DNA from: DASWUD01 sp036401755
GTDB taxonomy: Bacteria; Pseudomonadota; Gammaproteobacteria; Thiohalomonadales; Thiohalomonadaceae
Length of the DNA: 6,678 nt
Direction: 5' to 3'
Assembly: GCA_036401755.1 (NCBI GenBank)
Contig: DASWUD010000021.1
Coordinates: 1-6,678 of the forward strand
Part shown: positions 1-5,854 of the stretch, one piece after another
Layout of the letters: the number at the start of each line of letters is the position of its first letter
Numbering within the stretch: position 1 is the first letter of the stretch
Notes under the pieces: model-generated
Seen by the model: the letters and a program-made list of their open reading frames with translations, nothing else
What the model was told of the DNA's origin: nothing
The model's database searches: none
Program-made: the position numbers and the translations under genes

Positions 1-445
1 GTACTGCCAGGGGCGAGGTGGCGGGCGCCTTGCCCGCCAGATTGGCACTGGTGGAGATGATGGGGCCGCCGAAGGCACGGCACAGCGCCGCGGCGACGGG
101 GTGGGCGGTGACGCGCACGGCGAGTGTGTCGTGCTCGCCACGCAGCCACCAGGGCGTTTCATCACGCGCCGGCAGCAGCCAGGTGTAGGGACCGGGCCAG
201 GTGGGTGCGACGCGCGCAAGCATCGCACTATCGAGGGGCAGCAGATAGGGTTCGAGCTGCGTTTGTTCGGCAGCGATAAGGATCAGCCCCTTTTGCCAGG
301 GGCGCTGCTTGAGTTCGAGCAGGCGCAGTACCGCATCGGCGTTGAGAGGATCACATCCGAGGCCGTAGACCGCCTCGGTGGGATAGGCGATGAGGCCGCC
401 GTCATGCAGTACGCGGACAGCCTCGCGCAGTTGCCATGGAGTCAA
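1..445 (-). CDS. tsaC: L-threonylcarbamoyladenylate synthase, 3' end cut off by window edge
   Basis: Sua5/YciO/YrdC family enzyme. It makes threonylcarbamoyl-AMP from threonine, bicarbonate and ATP in the cytoplasm; TsaB, TsaD and TsaE then transfer the group to A37 of ANN-decoding tRNAs (t6A). I translated it by hand: 148 complete codons are visible, against about 190 residues in E. coli TsaC, so roughly the last quarter is missing. Landmarks that align with E. coli are IAYPTEAVYGLGCDP (19-33), LLELKQRPWQKGLILIAA (42-59), WPGPYTWLLPA (83-93), LAVRVTAHP (108-116) and the STSANLAG nucleotide-binding motif (131-138). The start is TTG: an in-frame TAG lies immediately upstream, no ATG lies before the conserved core, and AGGTGG sits 5 nt upstream. 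The distance from start to the YPTEA motif also matches E. coli. It begins 19 nt after the topA stop on the same strand and is probably cotranscribed with topA. Family assignment is near certain; start choice is strong. Confidence 0.95.
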   Translation of the reverse strand, partial: MTPWQLREAVRVLHDGGLIAYPTEAVYGLGCDPLNADAVLRLLELKQRPWQKGLILIAAEQTQLEPYLLPLDSAMLARVAPTWPGPYTWLLPARDETPWWLRGEHDTLAVRVTAHPVAAALCRAFGGPIISTSANLAGKAPATSPLAV

Positions 446-450
446 CTACA

Positions 451-456
451 CCACCT
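451..456 (-). promoter_or_regulatory. Ribosome binding site for tsaC that decides its TTG start
   Basis: The minus strand reads AGGTGG followed by 5 nt (TGTAG) and then TTG. The TAG in that spacer is in frame with tsaC, so no longer start is possible. The site lies in the 19-nt topA-tsaC gap, so ribosomes finishing topA could feed directly into tsaC (inference). Confidence 0.7.
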
Positions 457-464
457 GCTTGGCG

Positions 465-2777
465 TTACTCTTCTTCATCTTCGGCCGGCGCCTCCGCCTC
501 GACCGGCTCGCTGAAACCGCAACCCTCCTGCGGACAGACCTTCTCCGCCCCTTTGCGCTTGGTGAACTTGAGGGTGAGGATTGGCCAGCCGCACTGCGGA
601 CACGGCTCGTTGAGCGGCTCGTTCCACACGGCGTAATCGCACGCCGGATAGGTGGAGCAGGAGTAGAAGATCTTGCCGCGGCGCGACTTGCGCTTCACCA
701 GTGTTCCCTTGTGACATTTGGGGCACTGCACACCGGTATCCTGTGGCTGCTCCAGTGACTCGATGAACTTGCACTTCGGGTACGATGAACAGCCGATGAA
801 TTTGCCGTAGGGCCCCTGGCGGATGATCAATGGTGAGCCGCATTGCGGACAGACACGTCCCTCCACCACTTCAGGTTCGGCACTCTTGTCGGGTTCGTCA
901 CCCAGGTTACGCGTGTAGTCGCACTCCGGATAACCGGTACAGCCAATGAAGCGGCCGCGCTTGCCGAGGCGGATGGAGAGCGGCTTGCCGCACTTGGGGC
1001 ACGCCTCGTCGAGCTGCTCCTGGGTGACATCCTTGCGGCTGACGCTCTTCTCCTTCTCATCGATGAGCGAGTGGAACGGCTCCCAGAATTTGCGCAGCAG
1101 CGGTACCCACTCCTCCTCGCCACGCGACACCGCATCCAACTCGTCTTCGAGTTTGGCGGTGAAGTCATAATCCACATAGCGGGTGAAGTGATCGGTGAGG
1201 AAGCGATTGACGATGCGTCCCACATCGGTGGGGGTGAAGCGGCGCTTGTCGATCACCACATACTCGCGTGCCTCCAGGGTGGAGATGATCGAGGCATAAG
1301 TCGAAGGACGGCCGATACCGTACTCTTCGAGCGCCTTGACCAGGCTCGCTTCGGTGAAGCGCGGCGGCGGTTCAGTGAAGTGCTGTTCGGAGCGAATACC
1401 GATCAGGTCGACCTTCTCCCCTTCGATCAGCTTGGGCAGCATCGCGCCGCTCTCTTCATCATCCGCCTTGGGTTCGTCCAGGCTCTCCTGATAGACCGAC
1501 ATGAAGCCGGGATTGACGATGGTGGAGCCGTTGGCGCGGAAGATGTTCTCATCACCGGCATGCAGATTGACGCCGACGGTATCGATGGTGGCGTGGATCA
1601 TCTGACAGGCGAGGGTGCGCTTCCAGATCAGTTCATAGAGGCGGAACTGATCCTTGCTCAGGTGATCTTTGATGGCATCGGGCACGCGATAGACCGAGGT
1701 GGGACGGATCGCCTCGTGGGCTTCCTGGGCATTCTTCGCCTTGGTCTTGTAGACGCGTGGCTCCTTGGGCAGGTTGTCGCTGCCGAAGCGCTCAGCGATA
1801 TAGCCGCGGATCTCATCGAGCGCCTCCTGTGCCAGGTTGACCGAGTCGGTACGCATGTAGCTGATGAGACCGACCGTCTCACCGCCGATGTCGATACCTT
1901 CATAGAGCTGCTGCGCGGTGCGCATGGTACGCTGCGCGGTGAAGCCGAGTTTGCGTGACGCCTCCTGTTGCAGCGTCGAGGTGGTGAAGGGGGCGGCGGG
2001 ATTGCGCTTGCGCTGCTTCTTCTCCACCTTGCCCACCACCAGCTTGCCGGCGGCGGCATTCAGCAGTTTCTGTTCGATGCGATGGGCATCGTCACCGTTC
2101 TCGATGGAGAACTGCGAAATTTTTCCATTGTCGAGCAGCGACAACTTGCCGCTGAAATTCTGTCCCTTGCTGGTGAGATCGGCCTCGATGGTCCAGTACT
2201 CGCGCGCCTTGAAGCGTTCGATCTCATCTTCGCGCTCGCAGATCATGCGCAGCGCCGGGCTCTGCACACGGCCGGCGGAGAGGCCGCGGCGGATCTTCTT
2301 CCACAACAGCGGCGAGAGGTTGAAACCGACCAGATAGTCGAGGGCGCGGCGCGCCTGCTGCGCGTTGACCAGATCCATCGACACTTCACGCGGCTGTTCC
2401 ACCGCCTCGCGAATGGCGCGCTTGGTGATTTCGTGGAACACCACGCGCCCCACCTCTTTATCCTTGAGCAGACCGCGCTCTTCCAGCAGTTTGAGCAGGT
2501 GCCAGGAGATCGCCTCGCCTTCGCGGTCCGGGTCAGTTGCCAGATAGAGGGTGTCGGCCTTCTTCAGCGCCTTGGCGATGGCCTCGACGTGTTTGCCGTT
2601 CTTGTCGATGACCTGATATTTCATCTCGAAATCGTGCGACGGATCGACGGCCCCCTCCTTGGGGAGCAGATCGCGCACGTGGCCGTAGGAGGCGAGAACC
2701 TCGAACTCCTTGCCCAGATATTTCTTGATGGTCTTCGCCTTGGCGGGCGATTCCACGATGACCAGACTGTTACTCAT
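465..2777 (-). CDS. topA: DNA topoisomerase I (type IA), omega protein
   Basis: Type IA topoisomerase that relaxes negative supercoils through a transient 5'-phosphotyrosine link. The product is 770 aa (E. coli has 865). The TOPRIM domain begins LVIVESPAKAKT, with Glu9 at the same number as E. coli Glu9, and carries the acidic TDPDREGE motif at 81-88. The catalytic tyrosine is Y307 in LISYMRTDS. GIGRPSTYASIISTL (about 487-501) is another family hallmark. The C-terminal part carries four tetracysteine zinc-ribbon motifs: C593/C596/C613/C619, C643/C646/C663/C669, C685/C688/C707/C713 and C726/C729/C748/C753. The tail is acidic and ends EDEEE. I start at ATG 2777 because it gives the family N-terminus and has GGAAGAG just upstream; an in-frame ATG 14 codons earlier lies inside the upstream hairpin and is unlikely. 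smg is upstream and tsaC downstream, both on the same strand. Confidence 0.98.
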   Translation of the reverse strand: MSNSLVIVESPAKAKTIKKYLGKEFEVLASYGHVRDLLPKEGAVDPSHDFEMKYQVIDKNGKHVEAIAKALKKADTLYLATDPDREGEAISWHLLKLLEERGLLKDKEVGRVVFHEITKRAIREAVEQPREVSMDLVNAQQARRALDYLVGFNLSPLLWKKIRRGLSAGRVQSPALRMICEREDEIERFKAREYWTIEADLTSKGQNFSGKLSLLDNGKISQFSIENGDDAHRIEQKLLNAAAGKLVVGKVEKKQRKRNPAAPFTTSTLQQEASRKLGFTAQRTMRTAQQLYEGIDIGGETVGLISYMRTDSVNLAQEALDEIRGYIAERFGSDNLPKEPRVYKTKAKNAQEAHEAIRPTSVYRVPDAIKDHLSKDQFRLYELIWKRTLACQMIHATIDTVGVNLHAGDENIFRANGSTIVNPGFMSVYQESLDEPKADDEESGAMLPKLIEGEKVDLIGIRSEQHFTEPPPRFTEASLVKALEEYGIGRPSTYASIISTLEAREYVVIDKRRFTPTDVGRIVNRFLTDHFTRYVDYDFTAKLEDELDAVSRGEEEWVPLLRKFWEPFHSLIDEKEKSVSRKDVTQEQLDEACPKCGKPLSIRLGKRGRFIGCTGYPECDYTRNLGDEPDKSAEPEVVEGRVCPQCGSPLIIRQGPYGKFIGCSSYPKCKFIESLEQPQDTGVQCPKCHKGTLVKRKSRRGKIFYSCSTYPACDYAVWNEPLNEPCPQCGWPILTLKFTKRKGAEKVCPQEGCGFSEPVEAEAPAEDEEE

Positions 2778-2789
2778 CTCTTCCGTCCA

Positions 2790-2821
2790 CAAAAGACAAT
2801 GCCCGCTTGGGGCGGGCATTG
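2790..2821 (-). terminator. Hairpin with T-run between smg and topA; probable intrinsic terminator or attenuator
   Basis: CAATGCCCGC (2797-2806) and GCGGGCATTG (2812-2821) form a perfect 10-bp stem around a 5-nt loop. Read on the minus strand the stem is followed by TCTTTTG, a short and impure U-run; the other flank has none, so the signal points leftward, after smg. The hairpin ends only about 20 nt before the topA ATG, so any topA promoter must lie upstream of it or transcription must read through. It may therefore be a partial terminator or attenuator. The structure is seen directly; terminating activity is inferred. Confidence 0.6.
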
Positions 2822-2849
2822 GCGTTGTTCAGTGTCTCTGGAGCGGCAC

Positions 2850-3326
2850 TCAGTGCAGCAGGCCTGCTCGCTCATCCAACACCAAATCTTCCATCCAGGC
2901 CACGGCGGCCTCGTGTCCTGGCTGATTGAACAGCACCATCAGGACTACCCACTTGAGCTGCTCCAGATCCACTTCGTCGCTGTCGAGCGCCATGACGCGG
3001 TCAATGACCATCTCACGGGTGGCGGAGTCGAGCACGCCCATCTGTTCCAAAAATAGCAGGAAACCACGGCACTCCACGTCGAGGCGCTCCTGCTCCTCAT
3101 CGGAGAAGACGCGGATCGACTGCTGGCGCACCAGATTAGCGGCGGCGTGTTCCGGCATTGCGGCCAGCCCTTCCAGCCAGTCAAACGCCTTGCCGATTTC
3201 CGGGCTACGGAAGCCAGCGTCCAGCAACTCCTTGCGCAGCGACTCCCGGTCTTGCTCCAGCTCCCCGTCGTCGTACATGTAGTTCTCGAACAGGTAGAGC
3301 AGGATGTCGAATACGTCTTGTTTCAT
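2850..3326 (-). CDS. smg: Smg family protein (DUF494), function unknown
   Basis: The product is 158 aa; E. coli Smg is 157 aa and aligns end to end. Shared features are the N-terminal FDILLYLFENY (6-16), an acidic helical stretch, LLDAGF, the central RGFLLFLEQMGVLDSATREM, LKWVVLMVLFNQPG and a C-terminus ending LLH. It is acidic, with no signal peptide or membrane segment, so a soluble cytoplasmic protein is expected. Smg has no established biochemical role. Start codon ATG 3326 follows the dprA stop by one base (TGA-G-ATG), and a GAGAGTGAG purine stretch overlapping the end of dprA can serve as ribosome binding site, so translational coupling to dprA is likely. The palindrome-like GCACTCAGTGC around its stop codon is too short-looped to interpret. 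Confidence 0.95.
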   Translation of the reverse strand: MKQDVFDILLYLFENYMYDDGELEQDRESLRKELLDAGFRSPEIGKAFDWLEGLAAMPEHAAANLVRQQSIRVFSDEEQERLDVECRGFLLFLEQMGVLDSATREMVIDRVMALDSDEVDLEQLKWVVLMVLFNQPGHEAAVAWMEDLVLDERAGLLH

Positions 3327-3327
3327 C

Positions 3328-4437
3328 TCACTCTCTCATGCGGGTCCGGGAGTAACCCCCTGGTACTGAAGTTATGTGGCCTTGTAACTCCAGTATCAAC
3401 AGCATGGAGGAAACCACTTCCGCCGTCAATCCACTGCGTTCCACTAGGCGGTCCACCGGTGTAGCATCGTCGCCCACCTGGCTTAGCAACTGCTGGTACT
3501 CCTCATCGAGAGGCTCTTCCGCCGCCACCGCACGGCTTTGCTCTGGCGATTCGGCAATGAGACCACGCAAACGTGGTGCGAGTTCCGCAAGAACATCGTG
3601 GGCCGTCTCCACCAGCCGCGCACCATCACGAATCAATTGATGGCAGCCGCGCGCCAGCGGGTTGTGGATCGAGCCGGGGATAGCGAACACCTCGCGCCCC
3701 TGCTCGCCGGCAAGGCGTGCGGTGATCAGTGAACCGCTCTGGCGTGCCGCCTCCACCACCAGGGTGCCGAGGCTCAGGCCACTGATGATACGGTTGCGGC
3801 GTGGGAAGTTACCGGGTAGCGGCGGTGTACCGGGTGGATACTCGGATACAAGCGCACCGCCCCCGGCCACGATGGCGTGGGCCAGGTCGCGATGACTGGC
3901 TGGATAGATGCGATCCACCCCGGTGCCCATCACCGCGATGGTCTGACCTTGGACATCGAGGGCGCCGCGATGGCTGGCGGCATCAATGCCCAGCGCCAGT
4001 CCGCTGGTGATGGTGAGCCCCACCCCGGCCAGATGGCGAGCGAAGTCGCGGGCGGTCTCACTGCCGACACTGGAAGGATTGCGACTGCCGACCATCGCCA
4101 GCTGCGGCGATGCGAGCACCTCGCCCCGTCCTTGCACGAACAGCAGCAGCGGGGCATCGGGCAACTCCTGGAGCAGTGCCGGGTAGGCGGGATCGCGCCG
4201 GGTCAGGATGGTGCGCCCGGCCCCGCCGGCCAGCCAGGCGAGGTCGGTGTCGACCGCTGCCCAGTCGATCCTTTGCAGCGCATTGCGCAGATTTTCTGCC
4301 AGGCGGGAGGCGGTTCCCGGTGCAAGCAACTCCTCCGGCTGCCACGCTTCGAGGAGTTCGCCCAAAGCCACGGGGCCCAGCCCCGGAGCGTGGAGCAGGG
4401 CAAGCCAACAGCGCAGGGATTCTTCAGACGTCATCAT
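3328..4437 (-). CDS. dprA: DNA-processing protein DprA (Smf), RecA loader in natural transformation
   Basis: DprA binds incoming single-stranded DNA in the cytoplasm, protects it and loads RecA. The product is 369 aa, usual for gammaproteobacteria. An N-terminal helix-hairpin-helix/SAM-like region (about 1-75, containing HAPGLGPVALGELLEAW) is followed by the Rossmann-fold domain (about 80-290). Family motifs are AMVGSRNPSSVGSETAR (114-130), ITSGLALGIDAASHRGAL (143-160), SEYPPGTPPLPGNFPRRNR (198-216), VVEAARQSGSLITAR (227-241) and GREVFAIPG (247-255). A winged-helix DprA C-terminal domain covers about 310-365 (DATPVDRLVERSG, then HITSVPGGYSR). Two adjacent ATGs (4437 and 4434) could start it. 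The nearest strong Shine-Dalgarno is unusually far away and serves an out-of-frame ATG at 4450, so initiation may depend on coupling (see the leader entries). It lies 50 nt after tsaP and 1 nt before smg. Confidence 0.97.
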   Translation of the reverse strand: MMTSEESLRCWLALLHAPGLGPVALGELLEAWQPEELLAPGTASRLAENLRNALQRIDWAAVDTDLAWLAGGAGRTILTRRDPAYPALLQELPDAPLLLFVQGRGEVLASPQLAMVGSRNPSSVGSETARDFARHLAGVGLTITSGLALGIDAASHRGALDVQGQTIAVMGTGVDRIYPASHRDLAHAIVAGGGALVSEYPPGTPPLPGNFPRRNRIISGLSLGTLVVEAARQSGSLITARLAGEQGREVFAIPGSIHNPLARGCHQLIRDGARLVETAHDVLAELAPRLRGLIAESPEQSRAVAAEEPLDEEYQQLLSQVGDDATPVDRLVERSGLTAEVVSSMLLILELQGHITSVPGGYSRTRMRE

Positions 4438-4450
4438 GTCGCAGATTCAT
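4424..4450 (-). other. Possible 8-codon leader ORF overlapping the dprA start
   Basis: ATG at 4450 opens MNLRHDDV and stops at TGA 4426-4424. It follows AAGGAGGTG at near-ideal spacing and overlaps the first codons of dprA in another frame. Terminating ribosomes would stop about 11 nt past the dprA ATG and could re-initiate there. No homologue is known to me; it may simply be a chance ATG beside the dprA ribosome binding site. Confidence 0.3.
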
Positions 4451-4469
4451 GTCCACCTCCTTGTGGACA
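4450..4469 (-). promoter_or_regulatory. Hairpin displaying the Shine-Dalgarno core in its loop, upstream of dprA
   Basis: On the minus strand TGTCCAC (4469-4463), loop AAGGAG (4462-4457) and GTGGACA (4456-4450) form a perfect 7-bp stem with a 6-nt loop. The loop is most of the strong Shine-Dalgarno AAGGAGGTG, and the last paired base is the A of the ATG at 4450. The dprA ATG lies 12 nt further on. The hairpin could modulate ribosome access in the tsaP-dprA gap. The symmetry is seen directly; the regulatory role is inference. There is no T-run after it on the minus strand, so it is not a terminator. Confidence 0.4.
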
Positions 4470-4487
4470 ACAAACAAAGCGGAGCGA

Positions 4488-5705
4488 TCAGGGATTCTTC
4501 ACCCGATCACCCAGGTGCATGGCGCGGGTGGCGCTCGTCACCAAGGCATAGCTCACCTTGTCGAAGGTACGGAAGATGATCACCGTGCCGGCACGCTCGT
4601 CGGGCAGCTTCACCCTGCCGCCACGCACCGGGTCTTTCACCGTCTCGCCGTCCCGTAAGACCGCCAGCACGTGCCCCGGCTCCATGCCATCACGCTTGCC
4701 CACACTCAGTACCACCACCTGATGCTGGCCAATCTGGTTGACCGCATCGAAGACGGAGATGATCCTGCCCTTGACCTCACTGCTCGGGGCGTGGGGCATG
4801 AAGCTGAAGTTGAAGGTTTCGGGTTCCCCCTGCAGCAGACGATCGCCCCTCAGCACTTCGCGCTTGGCCGCGCTCAGGGTCAGGGTGGCGGGATCGCCCT
4901 CACGCACCAACTCGGCACGTGCCAGGTAGAGCGCCTCCTTGCCAAGATACTCACCGCTATCAGGATCGACATACTCCTTGCCAGGACGCACTACGGTAAA
5001 GTTATCGACCTCGGCATCCTCTTCAATGCCGCGGGCATAGAGACGATAGCCGCTGCCGCCGGCCACGTGTTCGTCCGCCAGTGAAACAACATAGGGCGCG
5101 TCATCGAGTTGGCTCTCGTCGGCCACCACCGACCGCTCCAGGAACTGACTGATGGCATCCATCGGGATGATCGGGATCGCCTTTTCAAGATCAATGGCGC
5201 GCACCTGCGGGCTGAGTTTGACTACCCTGAGGGGACGGCCTGCAGCATCGGTCGGCACGCGCGGCGCTGTGGCGCCACCATCGGTGACACCCGCACTGAT
5301 CGCCACCTCGCCGCGCTCCACCTGCATCACCGGACGGCCATCGATGATATAGAGTCTCAGCACGTCACCGGGGAAGATCAGATGAGGATTGGTTACCTGG
5401 GGATTGCCCTGCCACACTTCAGGCCAGCGCCAGGGGTCACGCAGAAACCGTCCGGAGATATCCCACAAGGTGTCGCCCTTGACCACCACATACCGCTCGG
5501 GATGATTGGGCGCGAGGGTGATCGGCTCCGCCGGCGCTACGATTGCAGGAGCAGGCGCCTCAGCGGGAGGCGCCGTCTCCTCCACCGGCTCGGTCACCAC
5601 CTCATACTCCTCCGGAGATGAGGCGCACCCCGAGAGCGCGACAAATAGAAGAAACAGAATAATATTCAGAAGTCGACGTAGAGAGTGAACGTTGTTGTTG
5701 TTCAT
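4488..5705 (-). CDS. tsaP: LysM-domain lipoprotein, TsaP-like type IV pilus secretin-associated protein
   Basis: The product is 405 aa, envelope-localised. The N-terminus has RR, a hydrophobic segment (12-24) and lipobox LSGC with Cys27, so a signal peptidase II lipoprotein is predicted; Ala at +2 suggests outer-membrane sorting. A Pro/Ala/Glu-rich linker (about 34-69) leads to a LysM peptidoglycan-binding domain (72-119: YVVVKGDTLWDIS, DPWRWPEVWQGNPQ, LIFPGDVLRLY). The rest (about 130-405) is a beta-rich region ending ATRAMHLGDRVKNP. In Myxococcus and Neisseria, TsaP proteins of this architecture anchor the PilQ secretin to peptidoglycan, and the Pseudomonas gene next to dprA belongs to the same family; the role here is inferred from that. 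I chose ATG 5705 because AAGGGA precedes it and it yields a clean signal peptide; an in-frame ATG at 5753 would add 16 residues before the signal. The first codons include (AAC)4 and AT-rich Leu/Ile codons. Confidence 0.82.
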   Translation of the reverse strand: MNNNNVHSLRRLLNIILFLLFVALSGCASSPEEYEVVTEPVEETAPPAEAPAPAIVAPAEPITLAPNHPERYVVVKGDTLWDISGRFLRDPWRWPEVWQGNPQVTNPHLIFPGDVLRLYIIDGRPVMQVERGEVAISAGVTDGGATAPRVPTDAAGRPLRVVKLSPQVRAIDLEKAIPIIPMDAISQFLERSVVADESQLDDAPYVVSLADEHVAGGSGYRLYARGIEEDAEVDNFTVVRPGKEYVDPDSGEYLGKEALYLARAELVREGDPATLTLSAAKREVLRGDRLLQGEPETFNFSFMPHAPSSEVKGRIISVFDAVNQIGQHQVVVLSVGKRDGMEPGHVLAVLRDGETVKDPVRGGRVKLPDERAGTVIIFRTFDKVSYALVTSATRAMHLGDRVKNP

Positions 5706-5736
5706 TGAACATCCCTTTGCGTTGCAATCGAGGGCG

Positions 5737-5764
5737 AGTGTATCCCAGACCAAGCGCCACTCAA
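5737..5764 (-). promoter_or_regulatory. Candidate sigma-70 promoter for tsaP-dprA-smg
   Basis: The minus strand reads TTGAGT (5764-5759, 4/6 match to TTGACA), a 16-nt spacer and TACACT (5742-5737, 4/6 match to TATAAT). A transcript from near 5730 would have a leader of about 25 nt carrying the AAGGGA ribosome binding site. Both boxes are imperfect and the call is by eye. Confidence 0.35.
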
Positions 5765-5789
5765 AGTGTGGCAGAGTAAACTAACTTTC

Positions 5790-5801
5790 TATTATGATCA
5801 T
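5790..5801. promoter_or_regulatory. Overlapping, opposed -10-like boxes in the tsaP/def divergent region
   Basis: TATTAT (5790-5795, plus strand) and CATAAT (5796-5791, minus strand) each match the -10 consensus at 5 of 6 positions and overlap almost completely. They abut the 8-bp palindrome ATGATCAT (5794-5801). The surrounding stretch (about 5770-5840) is much more AT-rich than the genes. No convincing -35 box was found on either strand, so this may be a symmetric bidirectional promoter, an operator or merely AT-rich DNA. Confidence 0.3.
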
Positions 5802-5805
5802 CACT

Positions 5806-5833
5806 TTAGCAACAAAACCTGCAAGATTACTAT
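5806..5833 (+). promoter_or_regulatory. Candidate sigma-70 promoter for def-fmt
   Basis: TTAGCA (5806-5811, 4/6 match to TTGACA), a 16-nt spacer and TACTAT (5828-5833, 4/6 match to TATAAT). Transcription would begin near 5840, leaving almost no leader before ATG 5843 and about 15 nt before ATG 5855. The call is by eye and tentative. Confidence 0.35.
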
Positions 5834-5854
5834 AGCTACCTGATGACACTTGCC

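Larger units (their letters stand above)
4414..4501. repeat. 13-bp direct repeat flanking the tsaP-dprA junction
   Basis: CAGGGATTCTTCA occurs at 4414-4426 (dprA codons 4-8) and again at 4489-4501 (the last codons and stop of tsaP), exactly 75 bp apart. The matches sit in different reading frames (ending VKNP-stop in tsaP, SEESL in dprA). It may be a trace of a local duplication or a coincidence; no copy was noticed elsewhere in the window. Confidence 0.5.

Noticed and set aside
101..514. Plus-strand open frame over tsaC
   Set aside because: The minus strand here encodes a clear TsaC with conserved motifs from YPTEA to STSAN; the plus frame is a shadow.
2778..2819. Longer topA start at ATG 2819
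   Set aside because: It lies inside the terminator-like hairpin, lacks a ribosome binding site, and adds 14 residues absent from homologues.
2846..2856. Palindrome GCACTCAGTGC around the smg stop codon
   Set aside because: A 5-bp stem with a 1-nt loop cannot fold as a hairpin; chance symmetry is the simpler reading.
843..3056. Two long plus-strand open frames (843-1958 and 1968-3056) antisense to topA and smg
   Set aside because: Over topA they lie in exact codon register with the gene on the opposite strand, so their stops need TTA, CTA or TCA codons in topA, which are rare here. No start signals and no recognisable domain; topA is unmistakable.
3877..4551. Plus-strand open frame of 224 codons opposite dprA
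   Set aside because: Also in codon register with dprA on the other strand; a codon-bias shadow with no family resemblance.
5706..5753. Longer tsaP start at ATG 5753
   Set aside because: It would put 16 polar residues before the signal peptide and overlap the candidate promoter; ATG 5705 has its own AAGGGA.
5769..5785. TGGCAG resembling a sigma-54 -24 element upstream of def
   Set aside because: No GC-containing -12 element at the required spacing follows.
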